From NCBI GenBank assembly GCA_963707075.1, contig CAVPOX010000002.1, positions 310,001-374,000 of the forward strand: a stretch of 64,000 nucleotides of DNA, given 5' to 3'. The notes beneath the pieces were generated by a model. It was not told where the DNA came from and ran no database searches. It saw nothing but the letters and a program-made list of their open reading frames with translations. Positions 44,327 to 54,033 of this stretch are shown here, piece after piece (position 1 is the first letter of the stretch; the number at the start of each line of letters is the position of its first letter). The position numbers and the translations under genes are program-made. This stretch comes from CAXMQZ01 sp963707075 (lineage in GTDB: Bacteria; Acidobacteriota; Thermoanaerobaculia; Multivoradales; JAHEKO01).

Positions 44327-44701
44327 TTACGCCTTCGGGCGCTTGGTTCCGTACTTCGATCGGCTCTGACGGCGATCCTCGACTCCGATGGCGTCGAGCG
44401 TGCCCCGCACCACGTGGTAGCGCACCCCGGGCAGATCCTTAACCCGGCCACCCCGGATCAGCACAATGGAATGCTCCTGCAGGTTGTGCCCAACACCCGG
44501 AATGTAGGTCGTCACCTCGATCCCGTTGGTCAGACGGACCCGGGCCACCTTGCGCAAGGCAGAGTTCGGCTTCTTCGGGGTCTGGGTATACACCCGGACA
44601 CACACACCCCGTTTCTGAGGTGAAGCCTGGAGGGCCGGACTCTTGGTGTGCGAGGTCGTCCTCTGGCGTCCTTTGCGAACCAACTGATTGATCGTAGGCA
44701 T
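44327..44701 (-). CDS. rpsL: 30S ribosomal protein S12
   Basis: A 124-residue decoding-centre protein, with PTINQLVRKGRQ, TPKKPNSALRKVARVRL (the residues around the streptomycin site, with wild-type Lys in TPKKPNS) and IPGVGHNLQEHS. First gene of the str operon, with a good promoter 138-166 bp upstream. Confidence 0.98.
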   Translation of the reverse strand: MPTINQLVRKGRQRTTSHTKSPALQASPQKRGVCVRVYTQTPKKPNSALRKVARVRLTNGIEVTTYIPGVGHNLQEHSIVLIRGGRVKDLPGVRYHVVRGTLDAIGVEDRRQSRSKYGTKRPKA

Positions 44702-44838
44702 CGATTGTTTCTCCTGCTTGCTGCTTCGAAGTCATTCGCCACCGACCATAGGTCAGGGCAGCGATTCACCAGCAGGTGTTCGCAAAGCGAAACTACCCCT
44801 GCCCGGTCCTCCTCGGGACCTCGAAGCCAAACCGCGCT

Positions 44839-44867
44839 AAGTTAGCAGCCCTGCCCTCTCTCGTCAA
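44839..44867 (-). promoter_or_regulatory. str operon promoter (-35 TTGACG, -10 TAACTT)
   Basis: On the minus strand TTGACG (44867-44862) and TAACTT (44844-44839) are separated by 17 bp in the 220-bp gap between rpoC and rpsL. Transcription would start near 44832, leaving a leader of about 130 bases before rpsL. A GCCCTCT/AGAGGGC inverted repeat overlaps the -35 and spacer. The rest of the gap shows nothing clear. Confidence 0.6.
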
Positions 44868-44921
44868 GAGGGCAATCGGCCATTTTCAACAAGATTAGAT
44901 CGTTCCCGAACCAAGTCGGGG

Positions 44922-47900
44922 CTACTCTGTCTCCACGACTCCCTGCGGCAGCGCCCTGATGTCGCTGTCACCGAAATCGAACATCAATTCGTCTTCCGAT
45001 TCCAGGAGGTCTTCATAGACCTCCTCCTCCATATGGAAATCGTGGTAGTTCATCATGCCCGTGCCCGCCGGGATCAACCGGCCAACAATGACATTCTCCT
45101 TGAGGCCCCGGAGCGAGTCCACCTTGCCGTTGATCGCGGCCTCGGTGAGCACCCGGGTAGTCTCCTGGAAGCTGGCTGCAGAGATGAAGCTCTCTGTCGA
45201 CAGCGAAGCCTTGGTAATTCCCTGCAACATCGGGCGTCCAATGGCGGGTTGGCCACCCGCAGCCGCCACCCGCTCGTTCTCTTCGCGAAAGACCCAGCGG
45301 TCCACCTGTTCATCGATCAAGAACATCGTGTCGCCAACCTCCTCGATCTTCACCGACCGCATCATCTGGCGCACGATGACCTCGATGTGCTTGTCGTTGA
45401 TGGCCACGCTCTGCGAGCGATAGACCTCCTGAATCTTGTCGACCAGGTACCGTTGCAGATCGCTCTCTCCCAGTACCTGCAGAATGTCGTGCGGATTGAT
45501 CGGACCATCGATCAAGGGCTCACCGGCACGAATGCGCTCGCCGTTCTGCACATTGATGTGCACCGACCTCGGCACCATGTACTCTCGGACATCGCCACTG
45601 TCGCTCTGAACGACAACCTTCCGCATTCCCTTCTGGATCTCGCCCAGTTGCACCGTTCCATCGATCTCACTGATAATCGCCGGCTCTTTCGGGCTGCGAG
45701 CCTCGAAGAGCTCGACCACCCGCGGCAGACCACCGGTGATGTCCTTGGTCTTCGTCGTCTCCCGAGGGATCTTGACCAGCGTGTCACCCGGATAGACGCG
45801 ATCACCATCCTGGACCACCAGATGGGACCCTGTCGGCAGGAGGTAGCGCCGCTCCTCACCCTTCTTGCCCTGCACGACGATCGCCGGTGACTTCTTCTCC
45901 GTCAGCGGCACGTCGACAATGATGCGTTGCGACAAGCCAGTGACTGGATCGGTCTCCTCGCGCAAGTTCTCGCCCTCCGCGATGTCCTGATAGGTCGCCT
46001 TGCCGGCGATCTCGGTCAACACCGACGAGGTGAACGGATCCCATTCAACCAACTCCTGCCCCGGTTCAACCTGACTCCCCTCATGGGTCAGCAGGTGTGA
46101 GCCGTAGGCCAGGGCGTAGCGCTCCAACTCGCGACCCCGCACATCGATGACCACCAGCTTGCCGTTCCGGTTGATCGCCACCAGTTCGCCATCCTTGCTC
46201 TCCACCGTGTTGACGTTGATGAACTTGACGGTGCCAGGGTTCTTGGCCAGATGCTTGGATTGCTCCGACACACGACTTGCGGTTCCACCGTAGTGGAAGG
46301 TCCGCATGGTCAGCTGCGTTCCGGGCTCACCGATCGACTGCGCAGCGATCACCCCGACTGCCTCGCCGATCTCGACCAGACGGCCCGTGGCGAGATTGCG
46401 ACCGTAGCAAGAAGCGCACACGCCTCTTCGCGTCTCACAGGACAGAACCGAACGGATCTTCACGCGCTCGATACCCGCTCCCTCGATCGCTGTTGCGATG
46501 CTGTCGGTGATCTCCTGACCTACCTGAACCAACTCTTCACCACTGGCCGGGTCGTAGATCTGCTCCTGGCTGACTCGGCCGACGATACGATCCCGCAAAG
46601 GCTCGAGGATGTCGCCACCCTCCATGATCGCAGTCACGATGATCCCGTCGATGGTCCCACAGTCGACCTCGGTAATGATGAGATCCTGGGACACATCGAC
46701 CAGACGCCGAGTCAGGTAGCCCGAGTCGGCGGTTTTCAGAGCGGTGTCGGCCAGCCCCTTGCGCGCACCGTGGGTGGAAATGAAGTACTGCAATACCGAA
46801 AGGCCTTCACGAAAGTTGGCTGTGATCGGCGTTTCGATGATCTCGCCCGAAGGCTTGGACATCAGACCTCGCATTCCCGCCAGCTGACGAACCTGCTCCC
46901 GGGAACCTCGGGCACCGGAATCGGCCATCAGCCGAATCGGGTTGAACGTGCCCGTGGCATCCTCGACCTTGGCCATATCGCGGAACATCTCCTCGGAGAC
47001 GCTCTCGGTCACGCGGTGCCAGATGTCAATGATCTTGTTGTGCCGCTCACCGGCTGTGATGACGCCACTGGTACGCTGCTTTTCGATCTGAACGACCTCG
47101 TCACGCGCATGGTCGATGATCTTGCTCTTGCCAGCCGGAATCACCATGTCGTCGATGCCAAAGGAAACCCCCGCCTTGGTGGCGTAGAGGAAACTGACTT
47201 CCTTGATCTCATCCAGCATCTTGACCGTCATCGCATTGCCATACTTGAGATAGACGTACCCCACCAGCTCCTGCAGACCGCGCTTCTTCAACTGGCCGTT
47301 GATAAAGGGAACCTCTTCCGGTAAATGCACATTGAGGATCACACGACCGACGGTCGTGTCGACCAGTTCCCGCTCCTTGATCTCGATGTCGGCGTGCATG
47401 ATGTCCTGATTGTTGTACTGCGTCTCGAGGTTGATATAGGGGCCATCGACCCTGACGCGAATCTGCGTCTGAGTTTCGACCACTCCCTCGTGCAGGGCCA
47501 GCAAGACCGAGTCGAAGTCGTGAAAGCTGCGCCCTTCACCCTTGCCGCCTTCCTTGCGCATGGTGAGGTAATAACCACCCAAGACCATGTCCTGACTGGG
47601 CACGGCGAGCGGGCGACCATTGGCAGGGCTCAGGATGTTGTTCCCCGACAGCATCAGGACATGACTCTCGATCTGAGCCTTGGGCGACAGCGGCACATGG
47701 ACCGCCATCTGATCCCCATCGAAGTCGGCGTTGAACGCTGCACAGACGAGGGGATGGATCTGAATCGCCTTACCCTCGATGAGCACCGGCTCGAATGCCT
47801 GGATACCCAGACGATGCAGGGTAGGAGCCCTGTTGAGCAGGACGAGATGATCGTGAATGACCTCCTCCAGAGCATCCCAAACAGCATCCTCTTCTCGCTC

Positions 47901-49103
47901 GACCATCTCCTTGGCGGCCTTGATGGTGCCCACCAACTGCTTCTCCTCGAGCCGGTTGTAAATGAACGGCTTGAAGAGCTCGAGAGCCATCTTCTTGGGC
48001 AGGCCGCACTGGTTGATTCGAAGCTCGGGCCCCACCACGATGACCGAGCGACCCGAGTAATCCACTCGCTTGCCCAAAAGGTTCTGCCGAAAACGTCCCT
48101 GCTTGCCCTTGAGCGTGTCGGACAGTGACTTCAGCGGCCGATTGTTCGAGCCCTTGAGAACTCGGCCACGCCGCCCATTGTCGAAGAGCGCATCCACGGC
48201 CTCCTGCAACATACGTTTTTCGTTGCGCACGATCACCTCGGGCGCCCGCAGCTCCAAGAGCTTCTTCAGTCGGTTGTTGCGGTTGATGACCCGGCGATAG
48301 AGATCGTTGAGATCACTGGTGGCGAATCGCCCGCCGTCGAGCGGTACCAGAGGTCGCAGCTCCGGTGGGATGACCGGAATGACTTCCAGAATCATCCACT
48401 CAGGTCGATGGCCGCTCTTGCGAAAGCCTTCGACCACCTTGAGTCGCTTCGCAGCCTTGAGGCGGCGGATCTGACTGGTCTCGGTCCGCATGACGATGCG
48501 GAGCTCCTCAGACAGCTCGTCGACCTCGATGCGGCTGAGCATCTCCCTGATGGCCTCGGCACCCATCCGCGCTTCGAAAGCCTCCTCACCGTAGAGATCG
48601 CGTACCTCGCGAAATCGCTCTTCACTCAGCAACTCGCCTTCTTCGAGCTCAGTATCACCAGGATCGATGACAACATAGCTCTCGAAGTAGAGAATCCGCT
48701 CGAGATCGCGCAGACTGAGGTCCAGAAGGTGACCGATCCGGCTGGGAAGTCCCTTGAAGAACCAGACATGCGATACGGGGCTGGCGAGTTCAATGTGCCC
48801 CATCCGTTCACGGCGAACGCGGGACCGAGTCACCTCGACGCCGCACTTGTCGCACACGACGCCGCGATGCTTCATCCGTTTGTACTTGCCGCAGAGACAC
48901 TCCCAATCGGAAATTGGACCAAAAATCTTGGCGCAAAAGAGTCCATCACGCTCCGGCTTGAAGGTCCGGTAGTTGATGGTCTCGGCCTTCGTCACCTCGC
49001 CATGACTCCATGAGCGAATCTTCTCCGGCGAAGCGATCGAGATCTTGATCGCGTTGAAGTCTTTATGACTCTGAGGCTTGTTGTATGTGCGAAGAGGCTG
49101 CAA
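44922..49103 (-). CDS. rpoC: RNA polymerase beta' subunit
   Basis: A 1393-residue beta' subunit. The N-terminal zinc-binding domain is DWECLCG...CDKCG with Cys69, Cys71, Cys84 and Cys87 (C-x-C-x12-C-x2-C); the catalytic NADFDGDQMAVH holds the three magnesium aspartates; the second zinc site has CETRRGVCASCYG; the trigger-loop/bridge-helix region (PLTVLQYF-like LSVLQYFISTHGARKGLADTA, split) is intact. The start is TTG at 49103, because GGAGG sits 6-7 bases upstream and no ATG or GTG gives a sensible N-terminus. rpoB ends 32 bp upstream. No large lineage-specific insertion is evident. Confidence 0.96.
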   Translation of the reverse strand: MQPLRTYNKPQSHKDFNAIKISIASPEKIRSWSHGEVTKAETINYRTFKPERDGLFCAKIFGPISDWECLCGKYKRMKHRGVVCDKCGVEVTRSRVRRERMGHIELASPVSHVWFFKGLPSRIGHLLDLSLRDLERILYFESYVVIDPGDTELEEGELLSEERFREVRDLYGEEAFEARMGAEAIREMLSRIEVDELSEELRIVMRTETSQIRRLKAAKRLKVVEGFRKSGHRPEWMILEVIPVIPPELRPLVPLDGGRFATSDLNDLYRRVINRNNRLKKLLELRAPEVIVRNEKRMLQEAVDALFDNGRRGRVLKGSNNRPLKSLSDTLKGKQGRFRQNLLGKRVDYSGRSVIVVGPELRINQCGLPKKMALELFKPFIYNRLEEKQLVGTIKAAKEMVEREEDAVWDALEEVIHDHLVLLNRAPTLHRLGIQAFEPVLIEGKAIQIHPLVCAAFNADFDGDQMAVHVPLSPKAQIESHVLMLSGNNILSPANGRPLAVPSQDMVLGGYYLTMRKEGGKGEGRSFHDFDSVLLALHEGVVETQTQIRVRVDGPYINLETQYNNQDIMHADIEIKERELVDTTVGRVILNVHLPEEVPFINGQLKKRGLQELVGYVYLKYGNAMTVKMLDEIKEVSFLYATKAGVSFGIDDMVIPAGKSKIIDHARDEVVQIEKQRTSGVITAGERHNKIIDIWHRVTESVSEEMFRDMAKVEDATGTFNPIRLMADSGARGSREQVRQLAGMRGLMSKPSGEIIETPITANFREGLSVLQYFISTHGARKGLADTALKTADSGYLTRRLVDVSQDLIITEVDCGTIDGIIVTAIMEGGDILEPLRDRIVGRVSQEQIYDPASGEELVQVGQEITDSIATAIEGAGIERVKIRSVLSCETRRGVCASCYGRNLATGRLVEIGEAVGVIAAQSIGEPGTQLTMRTFHYGGTASRVSEQSKHLAKNPGTVKFINVNTVESKDGELVAINRNGKLVVIDVRGRELERYALAYGSHLLTHEGSQVEPGQELVEWDPFTSSVLTEIAGKATYQDIAEGENLREETDPVTGLSQRIIVDVPLTEKKSPAIVVQGKKGEERRYLLPTGSHLVVQDGDRVYPGDTLVKIPRETTKTKDITGGLPRVVELFEARSPKEPAIISEIDGTVQLGEIQKGMRKVVVQSDSGDVREYMVPRSVHINVQNGERIRAGEPLIDGPINPHDILQVLGESDLQRYLVDKIQEVYRSQSVAINDKHIEVIVRQMMRSVKIEEVGDTMFLIDEQVDRWVFREENERVAAAGGQPAIGRPMLQGITKASLSTESFISAASFQETTRVLTEAAINGKVDSLRGLKENVIVGRLIPAGTGMMNYHDFHMEEEVYEDLLESEDELMFDFGDSDIRALPQGVVETE

Positions 49104-49135
49104 AGCTCTTCCTCCTTCCTCTCCAGAAGCGGTCC

Positions 49136-52100
49136 TCAAACCTTCATCAGCTCGACGTCGAGACACAGACTCTGGAGCTCACGCACCAGAACGTTGAAGG
49201 ACTCGGGCAAGCCCGGATCCTCCGGCACATCGCCCTTGACCAGGGCTTCGTAGATCCGGCTGCGACCTTCTACATCGTCACTCTTGACGGTGAGCAACTC
49301 CTGCAGGGTATAGGCCGCACCGTAGGCTTCCAGGGCCCAGACTTCCATCTCACCAAAACGCTGACCGCCGAACTGGGCCTTGCCTCCCAGCGGCTGCTGC
49401 GTAATCAGCGAGTATGGGCCGATAGAACGGGCATGGATCTTGTCGTCAACCAGGTGCGAGAGCTTCAACATATAGATGTAGCCCACGGTCACCTGCTGTT
49501 CGAAGGGCTCACCGGTCATACCGTCATGCAGTTGGGTCTTGCCCGACTGCGGCAACTCGGCGTCCTCCAGGAACTGCTTGAGATGATCCTCGCTGGCCCC
49601 GTCGAAGACTGCGGTCGCAAAGTGCAAACCGAGGGCTCGACCAGCCCAACCCAGATGCGTCTCGAGAATCTGCCCGACGTTCATTCGACTGGGCACGCCA
49701 AGAGGATTCAACACGATCTCGACGGGCCTTCCATCCGGCAGATAGGGCATGTCTTCTTCGGGCAGAATCCGCGAGATCACACCCTTGTTACCGTGACGAC
49801 CAGCCATCTTGTCGCCAACCTGGAGCTTGCGCTTCATGGCCACGTAGACCTTGACCAGCTTGATGACACCTGGCGGTAGCTCGTCACCCTTCTGCAGCAA
49901 CGCGACGCGCTCCTCGTTGACCTTGTGCAGAACTTCGATGAATGAATCGGTCTTGCGGTAGACCTCCTCGACAGTCTTGATCAGAGACTTGTCCGCAATC
50001 GGCAAACGAAGAATCTCCTGCCGAGTCAGAGACTTGAGCACCGGCAGGGTGATCTTGTCGCCTCGCTTGAGAAGCTTCTCACCGCTTCGATCCGAGACAG
50101 CAGCTGTCACCTTGGCATTTACCAGCAGATCCGTGATCTTCTTGTTGCGCTCCTCGGTGTAGATCCTGACCTGGTCCTTGATGTTCTTCTCCAGCCGAGC
50201 GATCTCGTACTCCTCGATCTCCTGGGCCCGCTGGTCTTTATCGACACCCTTGCGGGAGAAGATCTTGACGTCGACCACAGTCCCCTCGATACCAGGCGGA
50301 ACCTTCAGACTCGCGTCCCGAACATCCCCGGCCTTCTCGCCAAAGATGGCGCGCAGCAACTTCTCTTCGGGGGTGAGCTGCGTTTCGCCCTTCGGCGTGA
50401 CTTTGCCGACCAGGATATCCCCCGGTTTGACAGCCGCACCGATGCGCACGATCCCGCTGTCATCAAGATCTTTCAGAGCCGCCTCCGAGACGTTGGGGAT
50501 ATCGCGCGTGATCTCCTCGGGACCCAACTTCGTATCCCGAGCCTCGATCTCCTTCTCCTCGATGTGGATCGAGGTGAAGTAATCCTCCTTGACCAACTTC
50601 TCCGAGACCAGAATGGCATCCTCGAAGTTGTATCCCCTCCAGGGCATGAAGGCGACCAGAACGTTGCGGCCGAGAGCCAACTCTCCAGCGTCGGTACTGG
50701 GGCCATCTGCCAGCACATCCCCCTTGCGGACGCGGCTGCCCTCCTCGACAACCGGCTTCTGGGTAACACAAGTGTTCTGATTCGAGCGACGGAACTTGGT
50801 CAGCTGGTAGATGTCGGCGCCGAATTCCTTCGCCTCACCCGTCTCTACATCCTCACCTTCGACGCGCACGATCACTCGTTCTGAATCGACCGAGTCGACA
50901 ATACCGCCGCGCTTGCATAGCACGACCGCACCTGAGTCGCGGGCCACGATCGACTCCAACCCCGTACCGACGATCGGAGCCTCACTGCGCAGCAGAGGCA
51001 CTGCCTGCCGTTGCATATTGGAGCCCATAAGGGCCCGGTTGGCATCATCATGCTCGAGAAAGGGAATCAAGGCGGCGGCGACCGAAACCAACTGCTTTGG
51101 ACTGATGTCCATGTAGTCGACCCGATCGCGCTCCACCGTGGCGAAGTCTCCGCCGGATCGCGAGCTGACCCTCTCGTCGACCAGGTTGCCCTTGTCGTCG
51201 ACCTCGGCATTGGCCTGGGCGATGGTGTAGCGCTCTTCCTCCCAGGCTGTGAGGTACCACGCGTGTGGCTCTCCATGAACTGGGCGTTTCTTGGCCCGTC
51301 GGAGCTGGGAGTTGGTCTCCTCCATCTCGTCCCCGGTGATGATCTGCCCCAGCTTGTAAGGCCCATCACCAATCTGGGTCACCCGGAAGTGATCGATCAC
51401 GCGCCCATCCTCGACCTTCTTGTAGGGGCTCTCGATGAATCCGTACTCGTTGATCCGCGCATAGGTGGCCAGCGAGGAGATCAGGCCGATATTCGGCCCT
51501 TCCGGCGTTTCGATAGGACAGATACGGCCGTAATGCGAGGTATGAACGTCACGCACCTCGAAGCCCGCTCGCTCACGCGACAGCCCACCGGGGCCCAGTG
51601 CAGAAAGGCGCCGCTTGTGAGTCACCTCTGAAAGAGGATTGGTCTGATCCATGAACTGGGACAGCTGCGACGAACCAAAGAACTCCTTGATCGCGGCGAT
51701 GACCGGCTTGGAGTTGATCAGGTCGTGTGGCATGGCCGAGTCGATGTCCTGGTGAACTGACATCTTCTCCTTGATGGCTCGCTCCATCCTCACCAGTCCG
51801 ACGCGGAATTGGTTCTCCAATAACTCGCCAACCGTCCGCACGCGCCGATTGCCGAGGTTGTCGATGTCGTCGACCAGCCCTACGTCCCGATGCAGATGCA
51901 GGAAGTACTCCACAACACGCATGAAGTCGTCGGCCGAAAGGGTCTTCTGACTCACCGGCACGTCTGTGTCGAGCTTGATGTTGAACTTGAACCGACCAAC
52001 CCGCGAAAAATCGTATCGCTTGGCATCGAAGAACATGCCGTAGAAAAGCGAACGGGCGCTCTCCAGGGTGGGCGGATCACCTGGTCGCATCCGACGATAG

Positions 52101-53389
52101 ATCTCGATCAAGGCCTCTTTGGCGTTACGCGTGTGGTCCTTGGCCAGGGTATTGGTCAGGATATTGCCGCACAAGTCCCAATCGGGAAAGAACAGCTCCA
52201 GATCGGTGTGATTCTTGCCCTTGAGACGATCTTCCAGATCCTCAGGTACCAGATCGTTGGCTTCGAAAATCACCTCTCCGGTATCCAGGTCGACCACATC
52301 GGAGACGAACAGGGCTCGCTCGAGATCGGCGACGCGCACCGGCATCTCTACCGAGTTGCCCTTCTTCATCTCGGCGATCGCGTCCTCATTCAGGCGAAGA
52401 TCCGCGAACAGGCGATAGGAATCGCGCCGGCCACGGCTGTGACGATCCTTCAGCCGCTCCTGCTCCAGGACCTCGGGAGGCAATGTCAACGTCACCTTGC
52501 CTCGACCGCTCATCACGGCCGGAACCGGCAGATAGAACCGGCGCAGTATGGCCTCGTCGCTCTCCAGGCCCAAGGCTCTCAGAAACACGGTGCCGTGAAA
52601 CTTTCTCTTTCGGTCGATGCGAATACTCAGGACTTCCTTCTGGTCGTACTCGAACTCGACCCATGAGCCACGGTACGGAATGATCTTGGCCAGATAGGCA
52701 CGGGGCCCTTGCTTGGTGAAGAACACTCCCGGGCTGCGGTGGAGTTGACTGACGATCACCCGCTCGGTCCCATTGATCACGAAGGTGCCGTTATCAGTCA
52801 TCAAGGGAATGTCGCCAAAGTAAACTTCTTCCTCCTTGGCGTCTCGCATCATCCGAGCCCCCGTCTCCGGGTCCTTGTCGAAGACGAACAGCCGGAAAGT
52901 AACCCGCAACGGAACGGCGTGAGTGACCCCCCTCTCCTGACATTCGGAGATGGAGTAGGTCAGCTGTAGATCGACCGGGTTGCCGCAGGTGTCGCAGCGG
53001 GTGACACGGTTTTGATTGACCACGCCACAATCGGGACAGGTCACCGTCTCCTCGTGCGGGTGCTCGGTCATGATCTTCGCGCTGCAGTTGTTGCAGGTCA
53101 TTCGCAGGTACTCGAGGCCCTGAAGCTCACCGCACTTACATTGCCAGTCACCGATCGTGTACTTGACGAAATCCAGCGAGCAGGTCTCGCGGAAATCGGA
53201 AAACGGAAAGATGCTCGCGAACACTGACTGCAAACCCTGGCTCGCCCGCTCATCGGGGAGCAGGTTCATCTGCAGAAAGCGCTCGTAGGATCTGCGCTGT
53301 ACGTCGATCAGATTCGGAATTGACAACGAGGTCTTGATGGTGGAGAAGTCCTTGCGCTCGCGAATCAGACCCTGATCTCTATTCTCCAT
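49136..53389 (-). CDS. rpoB: RNA polymerase beta subunit with cysteine-rich insertion
   Basis: A 1417-residue beta subunit, longer than the 1342 of E. coli. Standard regions are intact: TDNGTFVINGTERVIVSQLHRSPGVFF (in parts), the rifampicin region SQLSQFMDQTNPLSEVTHKRRLSALGPGG (in parts, with wild-type-like residues), and the C-terminal GGQRFGEMEVWALEAYGAA. Unusual is an insertion at about residues 81-143, between DFVKYTIG and YSISECQERGVTHAVPL, with eight cysteines (84, 86, 99, 102, 118, 121, 132, 135). ATG at 53389. Preceded by a 196-bp gap after rplL. Confidence 0.97.
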   Translation of the reverse strand: MENRDQGLIRERKDFSTIKTSLSIPNLIDVQRRSYERFLQMNLLPDERASQGLQSVFASIFPFSDFRETCSLDFVKYTIGDWQCKCGELQGLEYLRMTCNNCSAKIMTEHPHEETVTCPDCGVVNQNRVTRCDTCGNPVDLQLTYSISECQERGVTHAVPLRVTFRLFVFDKDPETGARMMRDAKEEEVYFGDIPLMTDNGTFVINGTERVIVSQLHRSPGVFFTKQGPRAYLAKIIPYRGSWVEFEYDQKEVLSIRIDRKRKFHGTVFLRALGLESDEAILRRFYLPVPAVMSGRGKVTLTLPPEVLEQERLKDRHSRGRRDSYRLFADLRLNEDAIAEMKKGNSVEMPVRVADLERALFVSDVVDLDTGEVIFEANDLVPEDLEDRLKGKNHTDLELFFPDWDLCGNILTNTLAKDHTRNAKEALIEIYRRMRPGDPPTLESARSLFYGMFFDAKRYDFSRVGRFKFNIKLDTDVPVSQKTLSADDFMRVVEYFLHLHRDVGLVDDIDNLGNRRVRTVGELLENQFRVGLVRMERAIKEKMSVHQDIDSAMPHDLINSKPVIAAIKEFFGSSQLSQFMDQTNPLSEVTHKRRLSALGPGGLSRERAGFEVRDVHTSHYGRICPIETPEGPNIGLISSLATYARINEYGFIESPYKKVEDGRVIDHFRVTQIGDGPYKLGQIITGDEMEETNSQLRRAKKRPVHGEPHAWYLTAWEEERYTIAQANAEVDDKGNLVDERVSSRSGGDFATVERDRVDYMDISPKQLVSVAAALIPFLEHDDANRALMGSNMQRQAVPLLRSEAPIVGTGLESIVARDSGAVVLCKRGGIVDSVDSERVIVRVEGEDVETGEAKEFGADIYQLTKFRRSNQNTCVTQKPVVEEGSRVRKGDVLADGPSTDAGELALGRNVLVAFMPWRGYNFEDAILVSEKLVKEDYFTSIHIEEKEIEARDTKLGPEEITRDIPNVSEAALKDLDDSGIVRIGAAVKPGDILVGKVTPKGETQLTPEEKLLRAIFGEKAGDVRDASLKVPPGIEGTVVDVKIFSRKGVDKDQRAQEIEEYEIARLEKNIKDQVRIYTEERNKKITDLLVNAKVTAAVSDRSGEKLLKRGDKITLPVLKSLTRQEILRLPIADKSLIKTVEEVYRKTDSFIEVLHKVNEERVALLQKGDELPPGVIKLVKVYVAMKRKLQVGDKMAGRHGNKGVISRILPEEDMPYLPDGRPVEIVLNPLGVPSRMNVGQILETHLGWAGRALGLHFATAVFDGASEDHLKQFLEDAELPQSGKTQLHDGMTGEPFEQQVTVGYIYMLKLSHLVDDKIHARSIGPYSLITQQPLGGKAQFGGQRFGEMEVWALEAYGAAYTLQELLTVKSDDVEGRSRIYEALVKGDVPEDPGLPESFNVLVRELQSLCLDVELMKV
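52961..53149 (-). other. Zinc-ribbon-like insertion in RpoB (residues ~81-143)
   Basis: In typical beta subunits the strand ending LEFVSYRLGEP is followed directly by the ECQIRGVTYSAPL segment. Here about 63 residues intervene with four cysteine pairs: C84-x-C86, C99-x2-C102, C118-x2-C121, C132-x2-C135. The first two pairs are spaced C-x-C-x12-C-x2-C and preceded by Asp-Trp, exactly as in the RpoC zinc-binding domain of this genome. Two bound zinc ions are likely (inference). Confidence 0.8.
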
Positions 53390-53507
53390 AGATCTTCCTC
53401 AAATCTGCCGGCTCGGCGTGAATGGATCGCCGACCGCCCCAGCGAGGGACAGTCCTCCCCCAGAGTTCCTGACAACTGCGCCCGGAACCAGGAAGATTCG
53501 GCTGCGT

Positions 53508-53522
53508 GGGTGCGTCGCACCC
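53508..53522 (-). other. Short hairpin in the rplL-rpoB gap
   Basis: GGGTGC-GAC-GCACCC, a perfect 6-bp stem with a 3-base loop, without a U-run. The rplL-rpoB gap of many bacteria contains an attenuator or an RNase III site; this element may play such a part. The other 180 bases of the gap show nothing I can assign. Confidence 0.3.
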
Positions 53523-53585
53523 GTTCGTTTTTCGAGACCGTAACCTGTACTTCCAACAAACGGTCGATGCGGATTACAGGCCAAA

Positions 53586-53972
53586 CTACTTCAGCTCGAC
53601 CTGGGCGCCCGCTTCTTCGAACTTGGCCTTGATCGCCTCAGCCTCGTCCTTGGCTACAGCCTCTTTGACTGTTGCCGGGGCTGATTCGACGAGATCCTTG
53701 GCGTCCTTCAGACCCAGGCTAGTCACTTCGCGGACAGCCTTGATCACATTGATCTTCTTGTCGCCAATGGCTGTCAACACGACATCGAACTCGGTCTGCT
53801 CCTCGGCTGCAGCCTCGCCCCCACCCGCGGCGCCGGCACCGGCAGCAACCGGCATGGCCGCAGCGGCGGCGGAGACACCGTAGTGATCCTCCAGCGCCTT
53901 GACGAGGTTATTCAGCTCCAGCACGGTCAGGTCATCGATCTGCTTGATGAAATCTTCAACTGCGATCGCCAT
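53586..53972 (-). CDS. rplL: 50S ribosomal protein L7/L12
   Basis: A 128-residue stalk protein that recruits translation factors. N-terminal dimerisation helix, Ala/Gly-rich hinge (about 35-55) and the C-terminal factor-binding domain (KKINVIKAVREVTSLGLKDAKDLVESAP, split). ATG start. Confidence 0.98.
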   Translation of the reverse strand: MAIAVEDFIKQIDDLTVLELNNLVKALEDHYGVSAAAAAMPVAAGAGAAGGGEAAAEEQTEFDVVLTAIGDKKINVIKAVREVTSLGLKDAKDLVESAPATVKEAVAKDEAEAIKAKFEEAGAQVELK

Positions 53973-54033
53973 CTCTCTAACTCTCCTTATCCTTCAAACA
54001 ACAACTATTGCTTTCGCGCTTTCTCGTATCGAG

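Noticed and set aside
44854..44875. GCCCTCT/AGAGGGC inverted repeat as an rpoC terminator
   Set aside because: It has no T-run on the minus strand and overlaps the str promoter; kept only as a note in the promoter entry.
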